Of a stretch of DNA of 15,965 bases, positions 7,310-13,902 are shown piece after piece. Both the position numbers and the translations under genes were made by a program. Positions within the stretch are counted from its first letter, which is position 1. Each line of letters starts with the position of its first letter. Below the pieces are notes generated by a model. That model was not told where the DNA came from. It did no database searches and saw only the letters and a program-made list of their open reading frames with translations. Origin of the DNA: Puniceicoccales bacterium (GTDB taxonomy: Bacteria; Verrucomicrobiota; Verrucomicrobiia; Opitutales; UBA953); the NCBI GenBank assembly GCA_031279675.1, contig JAITIB010000047.1, positions 1 to 15,965 on the forward strand, read 5' to 3'.

Positions 7310-7349
7310 GCCGTTGATCTTTTGTTTTATTGTGTTGGTGCGGGTGTTG
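7310..7349 (-). promoter_or_regulatory. infC: A/C-rich leader next to the infC start codon
   Basis: The 40 bases before the infC ATG, read on the minus strand, are almost all A and C (about four G and two T). They lack a Shine-Dalgarno sequence. This parallels the leaders of the HU and DUF362 genes. Confidence 0.35.
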
Positions 7350-7433
7350 ATAATTGGAAGGGATGCATCGTTGGAATGGAGCCGGTGTTTTCAACATTTT
7401 TCGACAATCCGCCGACGACGCACCGCAGCCACC

Positions 7434-7475
7434 CGGGCAAGGGAAAGGCGGACAAGAAACCCCATCTTGCCCGCC
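7434..7475 (-). promoter_or_regulatory. Alternative-pairing hairpin element upstream of infC
   Basis: On the minus strand GGCGGGCAAG (7466-7475) can pair with CTTGTCCGCC (7447-7456) to make a 10-bp stem with one G-U pair and a 9-base loop. Its GGGCAAG part can also pair with CTTGCCCG (7434-7441), giving an 8-bp perfect stem. The two stems exclude each other. The first is followed by TTTCCCTT, so it may be an imperfect terminator for the PDZ-gene operon, or an attenuator for infC. The pairing is seen in the sequence; the function is inferred. Confidence 0.45.
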
Positions 7476-7477
7476 CC

Positions 7478-7493
7478 TGTATATTGCTATACA
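7478..7493. repeat. Small palindrome TGTATA-TTGC-TATACA
   Basis: A perfect 6-bp inverted repeat around a 4-base centre, AT-rich in GC-rich surroundings, in the spacer between the PDZ gene and infC. It could be a regulator-binding site or part of a promoter. No well-spaced -35 element was found on either strand. Confidence 0.35.
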
Positions 7494-7502
7494 TGTTTTT
7501 CA

Positions 7503-7549
7503 AGCCGGGGGAATTTCCCCGCCTTACCCCTAAGGCGAAAAACCCGGCT
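7503..7549 (-). repeat. Nested inverted repeats at the end of the PDZ gene
   Basis: An outer stem, AGCCGGG (7503-7509) with CCCGGCT (7543-7549), encloses two inner inverted repeats: GGGGAATTTCCCC (7508-7520) and CGCCTTA/TAAGGCG (7520-7526 and 7531-7537) around CCCC. The fold resembles a three-way junction and reaches the PDZ-gene stop codon. Neither strand has a T-tract after it, so it is not a standard terminator. It may stabilise the 3' end. Confidence 0.45.
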
Positions 7550-8562
7550 CAAATGCTCTGCTCCAATTCCGGTTTCGGACCTTGGACAGCGTCTCCGGAG
7601 AGTTGTTCAATCGTCTCCAACTTTTTTCTCACAATTTCCGGCAATGCCGCGCACTGCTCGGGAGTGTCCACCGGCCCGTCAAAAACAACCTTGCCCTCGG
7701 AATCCTCAAAACGCAGATGCCGGGCGCCATCCTTTGTGGTCAGACACGCGCTGCCGTCGTGATCAACGACCCGTGTGGTTGCCGTGCTGGTGGCGGCCTC
7801 GTCATGCTGCCATTTTCGTTTGATTTTGCCGTGCAAGCCACCGATGTGCCGCTGGACGTCCTCGTGCATTTCGCGAAGTTTCTCACGGACATCCTTGGGG
7901 AAATCAATGAAGGCGTCAGGGTCTATCGTGATGACGCCACCGTGGAGGCGCGCAATGCGTTCCCGCAACAGGTCGTTCAGCGGGACATCGCGTCCGTGAA
8001 GACGGAGGCGCACCTCGGGCAGGAGCGATGGCGCGCATGCATTCGGGCTCGCGCAGACCGGTCCGGGCGCGACAACGCCAAGGCAAAGCACCAGTTCCAG
8101 CTCACCCCCATCGCGGTAAATTCGGAGCGTCACGGTGTCGTCCGGATTCGTTGAACGGACAAGCGCGCGCAACTGTTCGTGATTGCAAAGGATCTGGTCG
8201 TTGAACCGCACGAGCACGTCCCCCGGCTGCAAAGGCCCATGCGCCGGTGATTGCGGCGCGATAAGGCGGACGCGCAAGCCGGTGCCCTCGGCAAGGCGCA
8301 ACCGCTGGCGTGTCGGCGCATCCACCGGCACTGTTTCAACGCCAAGGAATGCAATGCCCTTGGCCTCGGTCTTGCGTTCCCGGGCCGCGGGCGGCGGCGC
8401 GGGGGGGGGCTCCTGTTCCGGAGGCTTGGGCGACTCGATCGCCGAGGGCGCGGTGGCGGACGGCGGGGTTGCGCAATGGGAATCTGCGCCCGGAGACGCC
8501 ACCGGAAGCAGTCCGGCGAGAATGAGCATGTGCATGGGAACGGTGCGGATGTGTTTGTTCAT
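7549..8562 (-). CDS. Exported PDZ-domain protein of the sigma-factor operon
   Basis: A 337-residue protein with an N-terminal hydrophobic signal (~10-25, PVASPGA). A Pro/Ala/Glu-rich linker (~30-66) follows, then one PDZ domain at ~68-162 (GIAFLGVETV, LQPGDVLVRFNDQ, VTLRIYRDGGELELVL). The remaining ~170 residues are not recognised; they contain basic/acidic helices (DVREKLREMHEDVQ) and a region with repeated short polar beta-like motifs. No protease catalytic domain is present, so this is a PDZ adaptor or sensor and not a DegP/DegS enzyme. It lies 38 bp behind the anti-sigma-like gene. Sensing envelope stress or peptide C-termini for the sigma pathway is plausible but inferred. The linker is encoded by a run of nine C on the coding strand (8401-8409). 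No Shine-Dalgarno is seen. Confidence 0.85.
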   Translation of the reverse strand: MNKHIRTVPMHMLILAGLLPVASPGADSHCATPPSATAPSAIESPKPPEQEPPPAPPPAARERKTEAKGIAFLGVETVPVDAPTRQRLRLAEGTGLRVRLIAPQSPAHGPLQPGDVLVRFNDQILCNHEQLRALVRSTNPDDTVTLRIYRDGGELELVLCLGVVAPGPVCASPNACAPSLLPEVRLRLHGRDVPLNDLLRERIARLHGGVITIDPDAFIDFPKDVREKLREMHEDVQRHIGGLHGKIKRKWQHDEAATSTATTRVVDHDGSACLTTKDGARHLRFEDSEGKVVFDGPVDTPEQCAALPEIVRKKLETIEQLSGDAVQGPKPELEQSI

Positions 8563-8600
8563 GGCTGCATGGATTTATGAGTTGTTGGCTGGATTTGTGT

Positions 8601-9077
8601 TCAGATGAGGTCGAGACCGACAAAATGGACTTCCTCAACAGGCATTGTCCTGACAAGGGTCGGTGGCGCGCCGCTGGTGGCGCTTGCGCCCGAGGGCAAA
8701 CTGACCGTGTTGAGATAACGCACGCGATAGGGCTGGAAGTAACGCCCGTCGGGCGCGCGCCGGATTTCCAGCGGCTCGATGCTGCTCAGTGCGCGACGCT
8801 CGTTCCCGGGAGGCGGCGTTGTCGAAACAGCCAGTGCGGTTGACGGCGCTGTGCCGGCACCAGCACCGCGGTTTTCCCGCAACGACGTTGTGACAATCAC
8901 GGCGATGCACGCAGCGGCGGCGGCGGCAAGACTCGTGCTCAAGAAAATCAAACGGCGCGCGCGCGCGTTGGCGGTGGCGTCGAGCGCGACGGCGATGCGT
9001 GCCTTGCAAAACTCGCTTGGCGGGCGCGGCGCAAGCCGGCGCAATGCGTCTTCAATATGGGTGGGATCATCGTGCAT
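8601..9077 (-). CDS. Single-pass membrane anti-sigma-like protein
   Basis: A 158-residue protein whose start overlaps the sigma-factor gene by 11 bp, a layout typical of sigma/anti-sigma pairs. Residues 1-40 are cytosolic, with the amphipathic segment HIEDALRRLAPRPPSEFCKAR. One membrane helix spans ~43-65 (LIFLSTSLAAAAAACIAVIV). The rest, ~66-158, would be outside and has no recognised domain. There is no zinc-binding HxxxCxxC anti-sigma motif. The role of holding the sigma factor at the membrane is inferred from topology and gene order. A GC dinucleotide run at 8955-8967 encodes the Ala-Arg stretch just before the helix. Confidence 0.72.
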   Translation of the reverse strand: MHDDPTHIEDALRRLAPRPPSEFCKARIAVALDATANARARRLIFLSTSLAAAAAACIAVIVTTSLRENRGAGAGTAPSTALAVSTTPPPGNERRALSSIEPLEIRRAPDGRYFQPYRVRYLNTVSLPSGASATSGAPPTLVRTMPVEEVHFVGLDLI

Positions 9078-9582
9078 GGTCGGAAGTGATTAAAAGTTCA
9101 CGGAGTTTGGACAGGGCGTAACGGTAACGTGACGCGGCGGTGTTCGGGGAGCACCGAAGCTGTTTTCCAATGTCCTCAAAAGTGAGCCCGCCCCAAATTT
9201 TCAACGCCACCACCTGCCGTTGCGCATCCGGAAGCTGCTCCAGCGCCTCCTGCAAAAACTGGTCGCGCTCGTCGGCAGCGGGCTCAAACCACGAAACCGG
9301 TTCCCCGTCGAGGACGAGCGCCGCCTGCTCGCGATTGGAACGGCGCGACTCACGCCGGATGCGGTCAAGCGCCGCGCGGCGGATGGACGTGATGAGCAGG
9401 GCGGAAGGCTCGCCCGGCAGGTGGCGTTGGTGCCGCCAAAAGCGCACAAAGGCATCCTGAAGCGCATCCTCCGCGTCCGCGAGCGAACGCGTCCACTGGC
9501 GCGCGCACAGCAAAAAACGGGAGCCGTTTTGGGCAAACCAAACTTTCCAGTCATCAGACGTTTGTGCAGTGGAGTCGCTCAT
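9067..9582 (-). CDS. ECF-family RNA polymerase sigma factor
   Basis: A 171-residue group 4 sigma factor. Region 2 lies at ~16-80 (RSLADAEDALQDAFVRFWRH, the -10 recognition helix area). Region 4 lies at ~112-165 (EQLPDAQRQVVALKIWGGLTFEDIG, then a helix-turn-helix CSPNTAASRYRYALSKLRE that would read the -35). No region 1 or 3 is present. The ATG at 9582 is preceded by ACC and no Shine-Dalgarno. It is the first gene of an operon with the overlapping anti-sigma-like gene and the PDZ gene. The aconitase gene ends 61 bp upstream on the same strand. Autoregulation is usual for such sigma factors, but I could not recognise its promoter. Confidence 0.93.
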   Translation of the reverse strand: MSDSTAQTSDDWKVWFAQNGSRFLLCARQWTRSLADAEDALQDAFVRFWRHQRHLPGEPSALLITSIRRAALDRIRRESRRSNREQAALVLDGEPVSWFEPAADERDQFLQEALEQLPDAQRQVVALKIWGGLTFEDIGKQLRCSPNTAASRYRYALSKLRELLITSDHAR

Positions 9583-9643
9583 GGTGTTGTCACGATAACG
9601 AGCGCCAAGGCATCACCCAATTGTCTGTCCCCGTCGCAAATAA

Positions 9644-12331
9644 TCAGGTGGCGTCCGCCGGGGGTTCCCCACGGTCGGACTGTCCGAGGACTTTTCCCAG
9701 CACGTAAGGAAGGATGCCGCCCGAGCGGTAATAATCCACCTCGACCGGCGTGTCGATGCGCACGCACAACGCCACCTCAAACACCGCGCCGGAGCCCGCC
9801 GGGTGCACGCGCAAAACGGCATTCTGGCGCGGGCGAAAATCATTGGACAAACCCAGTATGTCAAAAACCGCGTCGCCCAATCCCGCCACGCGATCGTAGT
9901 CCGCCTTGTCACAAAAAGTCAGCGGCAACACCCCCATGCCCGCCAGATTGGAGCGGTGGATGCGTTCAAACGATTTTGCGATGACTGCGCGCACGCCCAG
10001 CAACGCCGTCCCCTTTGCCGCCCAGTCGCGCGAAGAGCCCATGCCATAATCCTCGCCGGCAATCACAATCAACGGAACACCCTCCGCGCGGTAATGCCCG
10101 GCGGCATCGAAAACCGCCATCTGCGCGCCGTCCGGATAGTGCCGGGTAAGGCCACCCTCGACACCGGGAACCATCAAATTCCTGATGCGCACATTGGCAA
10201 ACGTCCCCCGCGTCATCACACGGTCATTGCCCCGCCGCGAACCGTAAGAGTTGTAGTCCGCCGGCGCCACCCCGTGCGCGTCGAGATAACGCGCCGCGGG
10301 AGTGCCGCGCTTGATGCTGCCGGCGGGCGAAATGTGGTCGGTCGTTATCGAATCGCCAAAGATGGCCAGCGGGCGCGCGGCGGATATCGGCGCCATGTCG
10401 CGCGGCGCCGGTGAATAGCCCTCGAAAAACGGAGGCTCCTGGACATAGGTCGAGTCCGCATCCCAAGGAAAAACCTCGCCCGTGGGTGCGGACACCCCAT
10501 TCCAGCGCGGATTTTTCGATGCAAAATCGGCGTAAAGTTCCCTGTAAAGTCCGGGCTCGAACGCCGCGCGCGCAAACGCCTCAAGCTCCCGCGGCTCCGG
10601 CCAGAGCTCGCGAAGGAAAACCGGCGCGCCATCGGACGCCACCCCGAGCGGCTCATTCGCAAAGTCAATGTCCACAGTCCCCGCGAGCGCGAACGCAACG
10701 ACAAGCGGCGGCGACATGAGGAAGTTGGCCCTGACGGAGGGATGCACGCGCGCCTCAAAATTGCGATTCCCCGAGAGCACCGACGCCACCACGAGGTCAT
10801 CACTCCGGATCGCCTCCTCGATCTCCGGCGCAAGCGGCCCCGAATTGCCGATGCACGTCGTGCACCCATAGCCCACGGTGTGAAACCCCAGCTTGTCGAG
10901 CTCGCCCTGAAGACCTGTTTTTTCCAAATACGCCGTGACAACGCGCGAGCCCGGCCCCAGCGAGGTTTTCACCGCCGCCGGGACGCGCAATCCGCGCGCA
11001 TTCGCATTCCTCGCCAGCAACCCGGCGGCAATCATCACACTGGGATTGCTCGTGTTTGTGCAACTCGTGATGGCCGCGATCACAACGTCACCGTGTTGCA
11101 GCGCCCCCCGCACAGCCCCGGCATTTCCACCACCCAAAGCGTCCGCAAGCTCCCCGCGCCACCGCGATTTCAACGCGGCAAGCTCGATCCGGTCCTGCGG
11201 ACGGCGCGGCCCGGACACCGCCGGGACAACGCCGGAAAGATCCAGCGGGAGCGTCTGGGAAAAATCCAGCGCATCAGGCTCCAGCGGAATCCCCCAAAGC
11301 CCCTGGGCCTTGAAATAATCCTCCACCAGACGGCACTGCCGCGCATCACGCCCCGTGGCGCGCAAATAGGCCACCGTGGCCGCGTCCACGCCAAAGAAGC
11401 CCATCGTTGCGCCATACTCGGGAGCCATGTTGGCAAGCGTCGCGCGATCCGGAACGCCAAGGGCGGACGCCCCCGGCCCGTAAAATTCGACAAACTTCCC
11501 AACCACCTTCGCCGCGCGCAGCAACTCCGTCACGCGCAACACAAGATCCGTCGCCGTGACGCCCGCCCCCAGGCGCCCCGTGAGATGCACGCCCACCACC
11601 TCGGGCACGAGGAACGTCACCGGCTGCCCCAGCATCGCCGCCTCGGCCTCAATCCCGCCAACCCCCCACCCCACAATGCCAAGCCCATTGACCATCGTCG
11701 TGTGGGAATCCGTGCCGACGAGGCTGTCCGGAAACACAACGCCACCGCGCTCAAAAACACCCCGCGCAAGGCATTCCAAATTCACCTGATGCACAATGCC
11801 GACGCCGGGCGGGACAACCTTGAAAGTGTCAAACGCCGACATGCCCCACTTGAGAAACTGGTAACGTTCCCGATTGCGCAAAAACTCAAGCTCCAGATTT
11901 TTGCACAACGCATCGGAGGCGCCCGCAAAATCCACCTGTATCGAATGGTCCACAACCAGATCCACCGGAACGAGCGGCTCGACGACGCGCGGGTCGCGCC
12001 CCAGCCTTTTCACGGCGGAGCGCATCGCCGCAAGATCCACAAGCAACGGAACCCCGGTGAAATCCTGCAACACGACACGGGCGACGGTGAACGGGATTTC
12101 AAAACTCCCCGGGCGGGCGGCATCCCAACGCGCAAGGCGCCCAACATCTTCCGGGGACACCCCGCGCCCATCGCAATGGCGCAACAACGACTCAAGCACG
12201 ATGCGCAACGACTGGGGCATCCGGCAAAGCCCGCGAAAACCCGCCTCCCGCAACGCGGGAAGACTGTAGAACGCCTCGCCCGTGGAAAGCCGGCGGCGCG
12301 TGTTGAACGGATTGTCGGTTGGCATATTCAT
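9644..12331 (-). CDS. acnA: Aconitate hydratase (AcnA type)
   Basis: TCA-cycle enzyme interconverting citrate and isocitrate using a [4Fe-4S] cluster. From the ATG at 12331 the product has 895 residues, the AcnA/IRP1 size and domain order. Cluster cysteines are at ~424 (SCTNTSNPSVM) and ~490 and 493 (GYGCTTCIGNSGP). Active-site blocks include GTDSHTTMVNGLG and VDHSIQVDF; the C-terminal swivel domain has GDSITTDHISPAG, NSYGSRRGNDRVM and GEDYGMGSSRDWA. The frame is open to 12490, but that extension overlaps thiD and lacks family similarity. An alternative ATG lies at 12325. GGGG stands 4 bases before the ATG at 12331. It is divergent from thiD with ~98 bp between the starts and is followed by the sigma-factor operon. 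Methylcitrate-type AcnD activity is less likely without prp genes. Confidence 0.96.
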   Translation of the reverse strand: MNMPTDNPFNTRRRLSTGEAFYSLPALREAGFRGLCRMPQSLRIVLESLLRHCDGRGVSPEDVGRLARWDAARPGSFEIPFTVARVVLQDFTGVPLLVDLAAMRSAVKRLGRDPRVVEPLVPVDLVVDHSIQVDFAGASDALCKNLELEFLRNRERYQFLKWGMSAFDTFKVVPPGVGIVHQVNLECLARGVFERGGVVFPDSLVGTDSHTTMVNGLGIVGWGVGGIEAEAAMLGQPVTFLVPEVVGVHLTGRLGAGVTATDLVLRVTELLRAAKVVGKFVEFYGPGASALGVPDRATLANMAPEYGATMGFFGVDAATVAYLRATGRDARQCRLVEDYFKAQGLWGIPLEPDALDFSQTLPLDLSGVVPAVSGPRRPQDRIELAALKSRWRGELADALGGGNAGAVRGALQHGDVVIAAITSCTNTSNPSVMIAAGLLARNANARGLRVPAAVKTSLGPGSRVVTAYLEKTGLQGELDKLGFHTVGYGCTTCIGNSGPLAPEIEEAIRSDDLVVASVLSGNRNFEARVHPSVRANFLMSPPLVVAFALAGTVDIDFANEPLGVASDGAPVFLRELWPEPRELEAFARAAFEPGLYRELYADFASKNPRWNGVSAPTGEVFPWDADSTYVQEPPFFEGYSPAPRDMAPISAARPLAIFGDSITTDHISPAGSIKRGTPAARYLDAHGVAPADYNSYGSRRGNDRVMTRGTFANVRIRNLMVPGVEGGLTRHYPDGAQMAVFDAAGHYRAEGVPLIVIAGEDYGMGSSRDWAAKGTALLGVRAVIAKSFERIHRSNLAGMGVLPLTFCDKADYDRVAGLGDAVFDILGLSNDFRPRQNAVLRVHPAGSGAVFEVALCVRIDTPVEVDYYRSGGILPYVLGKVLGQSDRGEPPADAT

Positions 12332-12429
12332 ACTGCCCCGGAGTCGTAAACACCCGCGTCCGCCACACAATCCATAATGTGAGCGAAGCGCTTGCCACAC
12401 ACACGCGGATTGCATCGAATGCGCGCCCC
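12332..12429. promoter_or_regulatory. Divergent intergenic region between acnA and thiD
   Basis: These 98 bases must hold the start signals of both divergent genes. A possible minus-strand -10 element, CATTAT, lies near 12374-12379, but no convincing -35 is spaced from it. No TPP riboswitch (CUGAGA block) is visible before thiD. A small palindrome AAGCGCTT lies near 12387-12394. Confidence 0.3.
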
Positions 12430-13269
12430 ATGCCAAGCGCAACCCAGCAACCCGCCCCCCGCCCCGCACCACCGCAGCTACCCGTCGCACTCACACTCGC
12501 CGGATCCGACAGTGGCGCGGGCGCAGGCATCCAGGCCGACCTCCTCGCGTTCGCCGCCAACGACGTTTATGGCGCAACGGCAATCACCTGCCTGACCGCG
12601 CAAAACCCCGATGGCGTCAGCGCGGTCATTCCCCTGCCCCCCTCCTTTGTTCTGGAGCAGGCGCGGCAGGTGGCGCGATACTTCACGCTTGATGCGCTCA
12701 AGACGGGAATGCTGCTCAACCGCGAGATCATCGCAGCCACCGCCACGTTCATCCGCGAACAACGCGGGCGCAATCCCCGGATCCCCCTTGTGCTCGACCC
12801 AGTGATGGTGGCCACAAGCGGCGCCCGACTGCTCGACCCGGACGCGGTGGCGTCGCTGCTCGGGGAATTGTTCCCACTCGCAACACTCCTCACGCCCAAT
12901 CTCGACGAAGCCGCGACATTGCTTGGGAAACCCGCCGCGACCACGGCCACGGAAATGTTTGCCGACGCGCGCGCGCTGCGAAAAAAATTCGGCGCGGACA
13001 TCCTCCTCAAGGGCGGGCACCTGCCCTCCAGCCACCTGCGTGACATTCTCGTGGCGCGCAACGGCGCCGAGCACGTCTTCCACGCGCAACGCCACCCGGA
13101 CGCCAACACACACGGCAGCGGCTGCACCCTCGCGGCGGCCATCGCGGCACAACTCGCACACCGCAAGCCGCTGCCTGACGCGGTCGCCGCCGCGCACGCC
13201 TACCTGCAGGCCGGAATGCATTCCCCGATCGGCGCGGGCGGGCACGGATTCATCGCGCATTTTCCTTGA
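12430..13269 (+). CDS. thiD: Hydroxymethylpyrimidine/phosphomethylpyrimidine kinase
   Basis: Thiamine pathway kinase that phosphorylates HMP to HMP-P and then HMP-PP; ribokinase fold. From the ATG at 12430 the product has 279 residues, about the family length. Motifs in order: LTLAGSDSGAGAGIQAD at ~21-37, YGATAITCLTAQNP at ~47-60, the KTGML block, LDPVMVATSGARLL, TPNLDEAATLLG, LLKGGHLPS, and the C-terminal THGSGCTLAAAIAAQLA (~227-243) with the catalytic Cys and anion hole. This last reads GSGC where GTGC is commoner. The upstream ATG at 12319 would overlap the aconitase start and adds a non-conserved stretch. No other thi gene is in the window. The leader has neither a Shine-Dalgarno nor a recognisable TPP riboswitch. 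Confidence 0.95.
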   Translation: MPSATQQPAPRPAPPQLPVALTLAGSDSGAGAGIQADLLAFAANDVYGATAITCLTAQNPDGVSAVIPLPPSFVLEQARQVARYFTLDALKTGMLLNREIIAATATFIREQRGRNPRIPLVLDPVMVATSGARLLDPDAVASLLGELFPLATLLTPNLDEAATLLGKPAATTATEMFADARALRKKFGADILLKGGHLPSSHLRDILVARNGAEHVFHAQRHPDANTHGSGCTLAAAIAAQLAHRKPLPDAVAAAHAYLQAGMHSPIGAGGHGFIAHFP

Positions 13270-13309
13270 AAACAAAGCACCGGACGCCACCGTGCGCCAC
13301 GCCCATGGC

Positions 13310-13391
13310 GCTCGGGTGGTGAAATTGGCAGACACGCTGGATTTAGGTTCCAGTGCCGCAAGGCGTAAGGGTTCAAGTCCCTTCCCGAGCA
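13310..13391 (+). tRNA. tRNA-Leu (anticodon UAG)
   Basis: Acceptor stem GCTCGGG (13310-13316) pairs with CCCGAGC (13384-13390), followed by discriminator A. The anticodon stem CTGGA/TCCAG encloses loop TTTAGGT with anticodon TAG, reading CUA and CUG leucine codons. A long variable arm (GCC-GCAA-GGC), typical of tRNA-Leu, and a T arm with GTTCAAG are present. The 3' CCA is not encoded: the bases after the discriminator are CCCC. Confidence 0.97.
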
Positions 13392-13465
13392 CCCCATGCG
13401 CGCAAAATCCCGCCACGCCGCGAGGACGCCAAGACGGGCCGGAAAAGAAAGTTCACGAAAAGGGA

Positions 13466-13494
13466 TTGACCCGGGGAATGCTTTCCTCTGAATC
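13466..13494 (+). promoter_or_regulatory. Possible promoter of the HU gene
   Basis: TTGACC (13466-13471) is a good -35-like hexamer; 17 bases later TGAATC (13489-13494) is a poor -10 match. The start of transcription would then fall near 13501, next to the GTTGAC/GTCAAC repeats. This is a weak call because the -10 fits only partly and the phylum's promoter consensus is not known to me. Confidence 0.25.
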
Positions 13495-13501
13495 CGCCCC
13501 C

Positions 13502-13536
13502 GTTGACGCACCGTCAACACTCACCAACAAGTCAAC
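13502..13536 (+). repeat. GTTGAC/GTCAAC repeats in the HU leader
   Basis: GTTGAC (13502-13507) and GTCAAC (13513-13518) form a perfect 6-bp inverted repeat with a 5-base spacer. A second GTCAAC follows at 13531-13536. This may be an operator or a small 5' hairpin for the HU gene. Function is inferred. Confidence 0.4.
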
Positions 13537-13554
13537 TCTTCCAACCCAAAAACC

Positions 13555-13839
13555 ATGAACAAAGCCGAACTCATCGCCGAAGTCCAAAAACTCCTCGGTT
13601 CCGAAACCAAGGCCGCTGCAGAGCGTGCTGTCGAAGCCACGATTGACGGCATCCAAGCCGGAATCAAAAAAGACAAGCTCGTCCAAATCATCGGATTTGG
13701 CACCTTCGCCATCACCAAGCGTGCCGCGCGCACCGGGATCAATCCGAAGACCAAGGAAAAGATCAAGATCAAGGCCTCGAACAGCGTGAAGTTCAAGGCC
13801 GGCGCGGGTCTCAAGGAAATCGCCGCCAAAGCGAAGTAA
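13555..13839 (+). CDS. HU-family nucleoid DNA-binding protein
   Basis: A 94-residue histone-like protein that bends and compacts DNA as a dimer. The N-terminal helices (MNKAELIAEVQKLLG...AAAERAVEATIDGIQ) and the dimer-core block IIGFGTFAITKRAAR (~45-59) are standard. The DNA-gripping arm GINPKTKEKIKIKASNSVKF (~61-80) carries the conserved Asn-Pro pair that intercalates into the minor groove, and the C-terminal GAGLKEIA helix follows. HU and IHF subunits are hard to separate by eye; the sequence looks like homodimeric HU. The ATG at 13555 follows a long A/C-rich leader without a Shine-Dalgarno and ending in ACC. It is monocistronic, between tRNA-Leu and a strong terminator. Confidence 0.96.
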   Translation: MNKAELIAEVQKLLGSETKAAAERAVEATIDGIQAGIKKDKLVQIIGFGTFAITKRAARTGINPKTKEKIKIKASNSVKFKAGAGLKEIAAKAK

Positions 13840-13864
13840 TCTTCGCGTCTCCTTTCCGCAAAAG

Positions 13865-13891
13865 AACCGCCGTCACAACGGCGGTTTTTTT
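13865..13891 (+). terminator. Terminator between the convergent HU gene and trpD
   Basis: A perfect 9-bp stem, AACCGCCGT (13865-13873) and ACGGCGGTT (13878-13886), with loop CACA, is followed by T residues to 13891. On the minus strand the stem is followed by CTTTT, so it may also end the trpD transcript. Confidence 0.9.
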
Positions 13892-13902
13892 GCGCCCCCG
13901 CC

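Noticed and set aside
10742..12349. 535-codon plus-strand open frame
   Set aside because: It lies antisense to aconitase, is highly Arg/His/Pro-rich, and has no domain pattern.
12478..13416. 312-codon minus-strand open frame
   Set aside because: It is antisense to thiD and extends across tRNA-Leu, so it is not a plausible gene.
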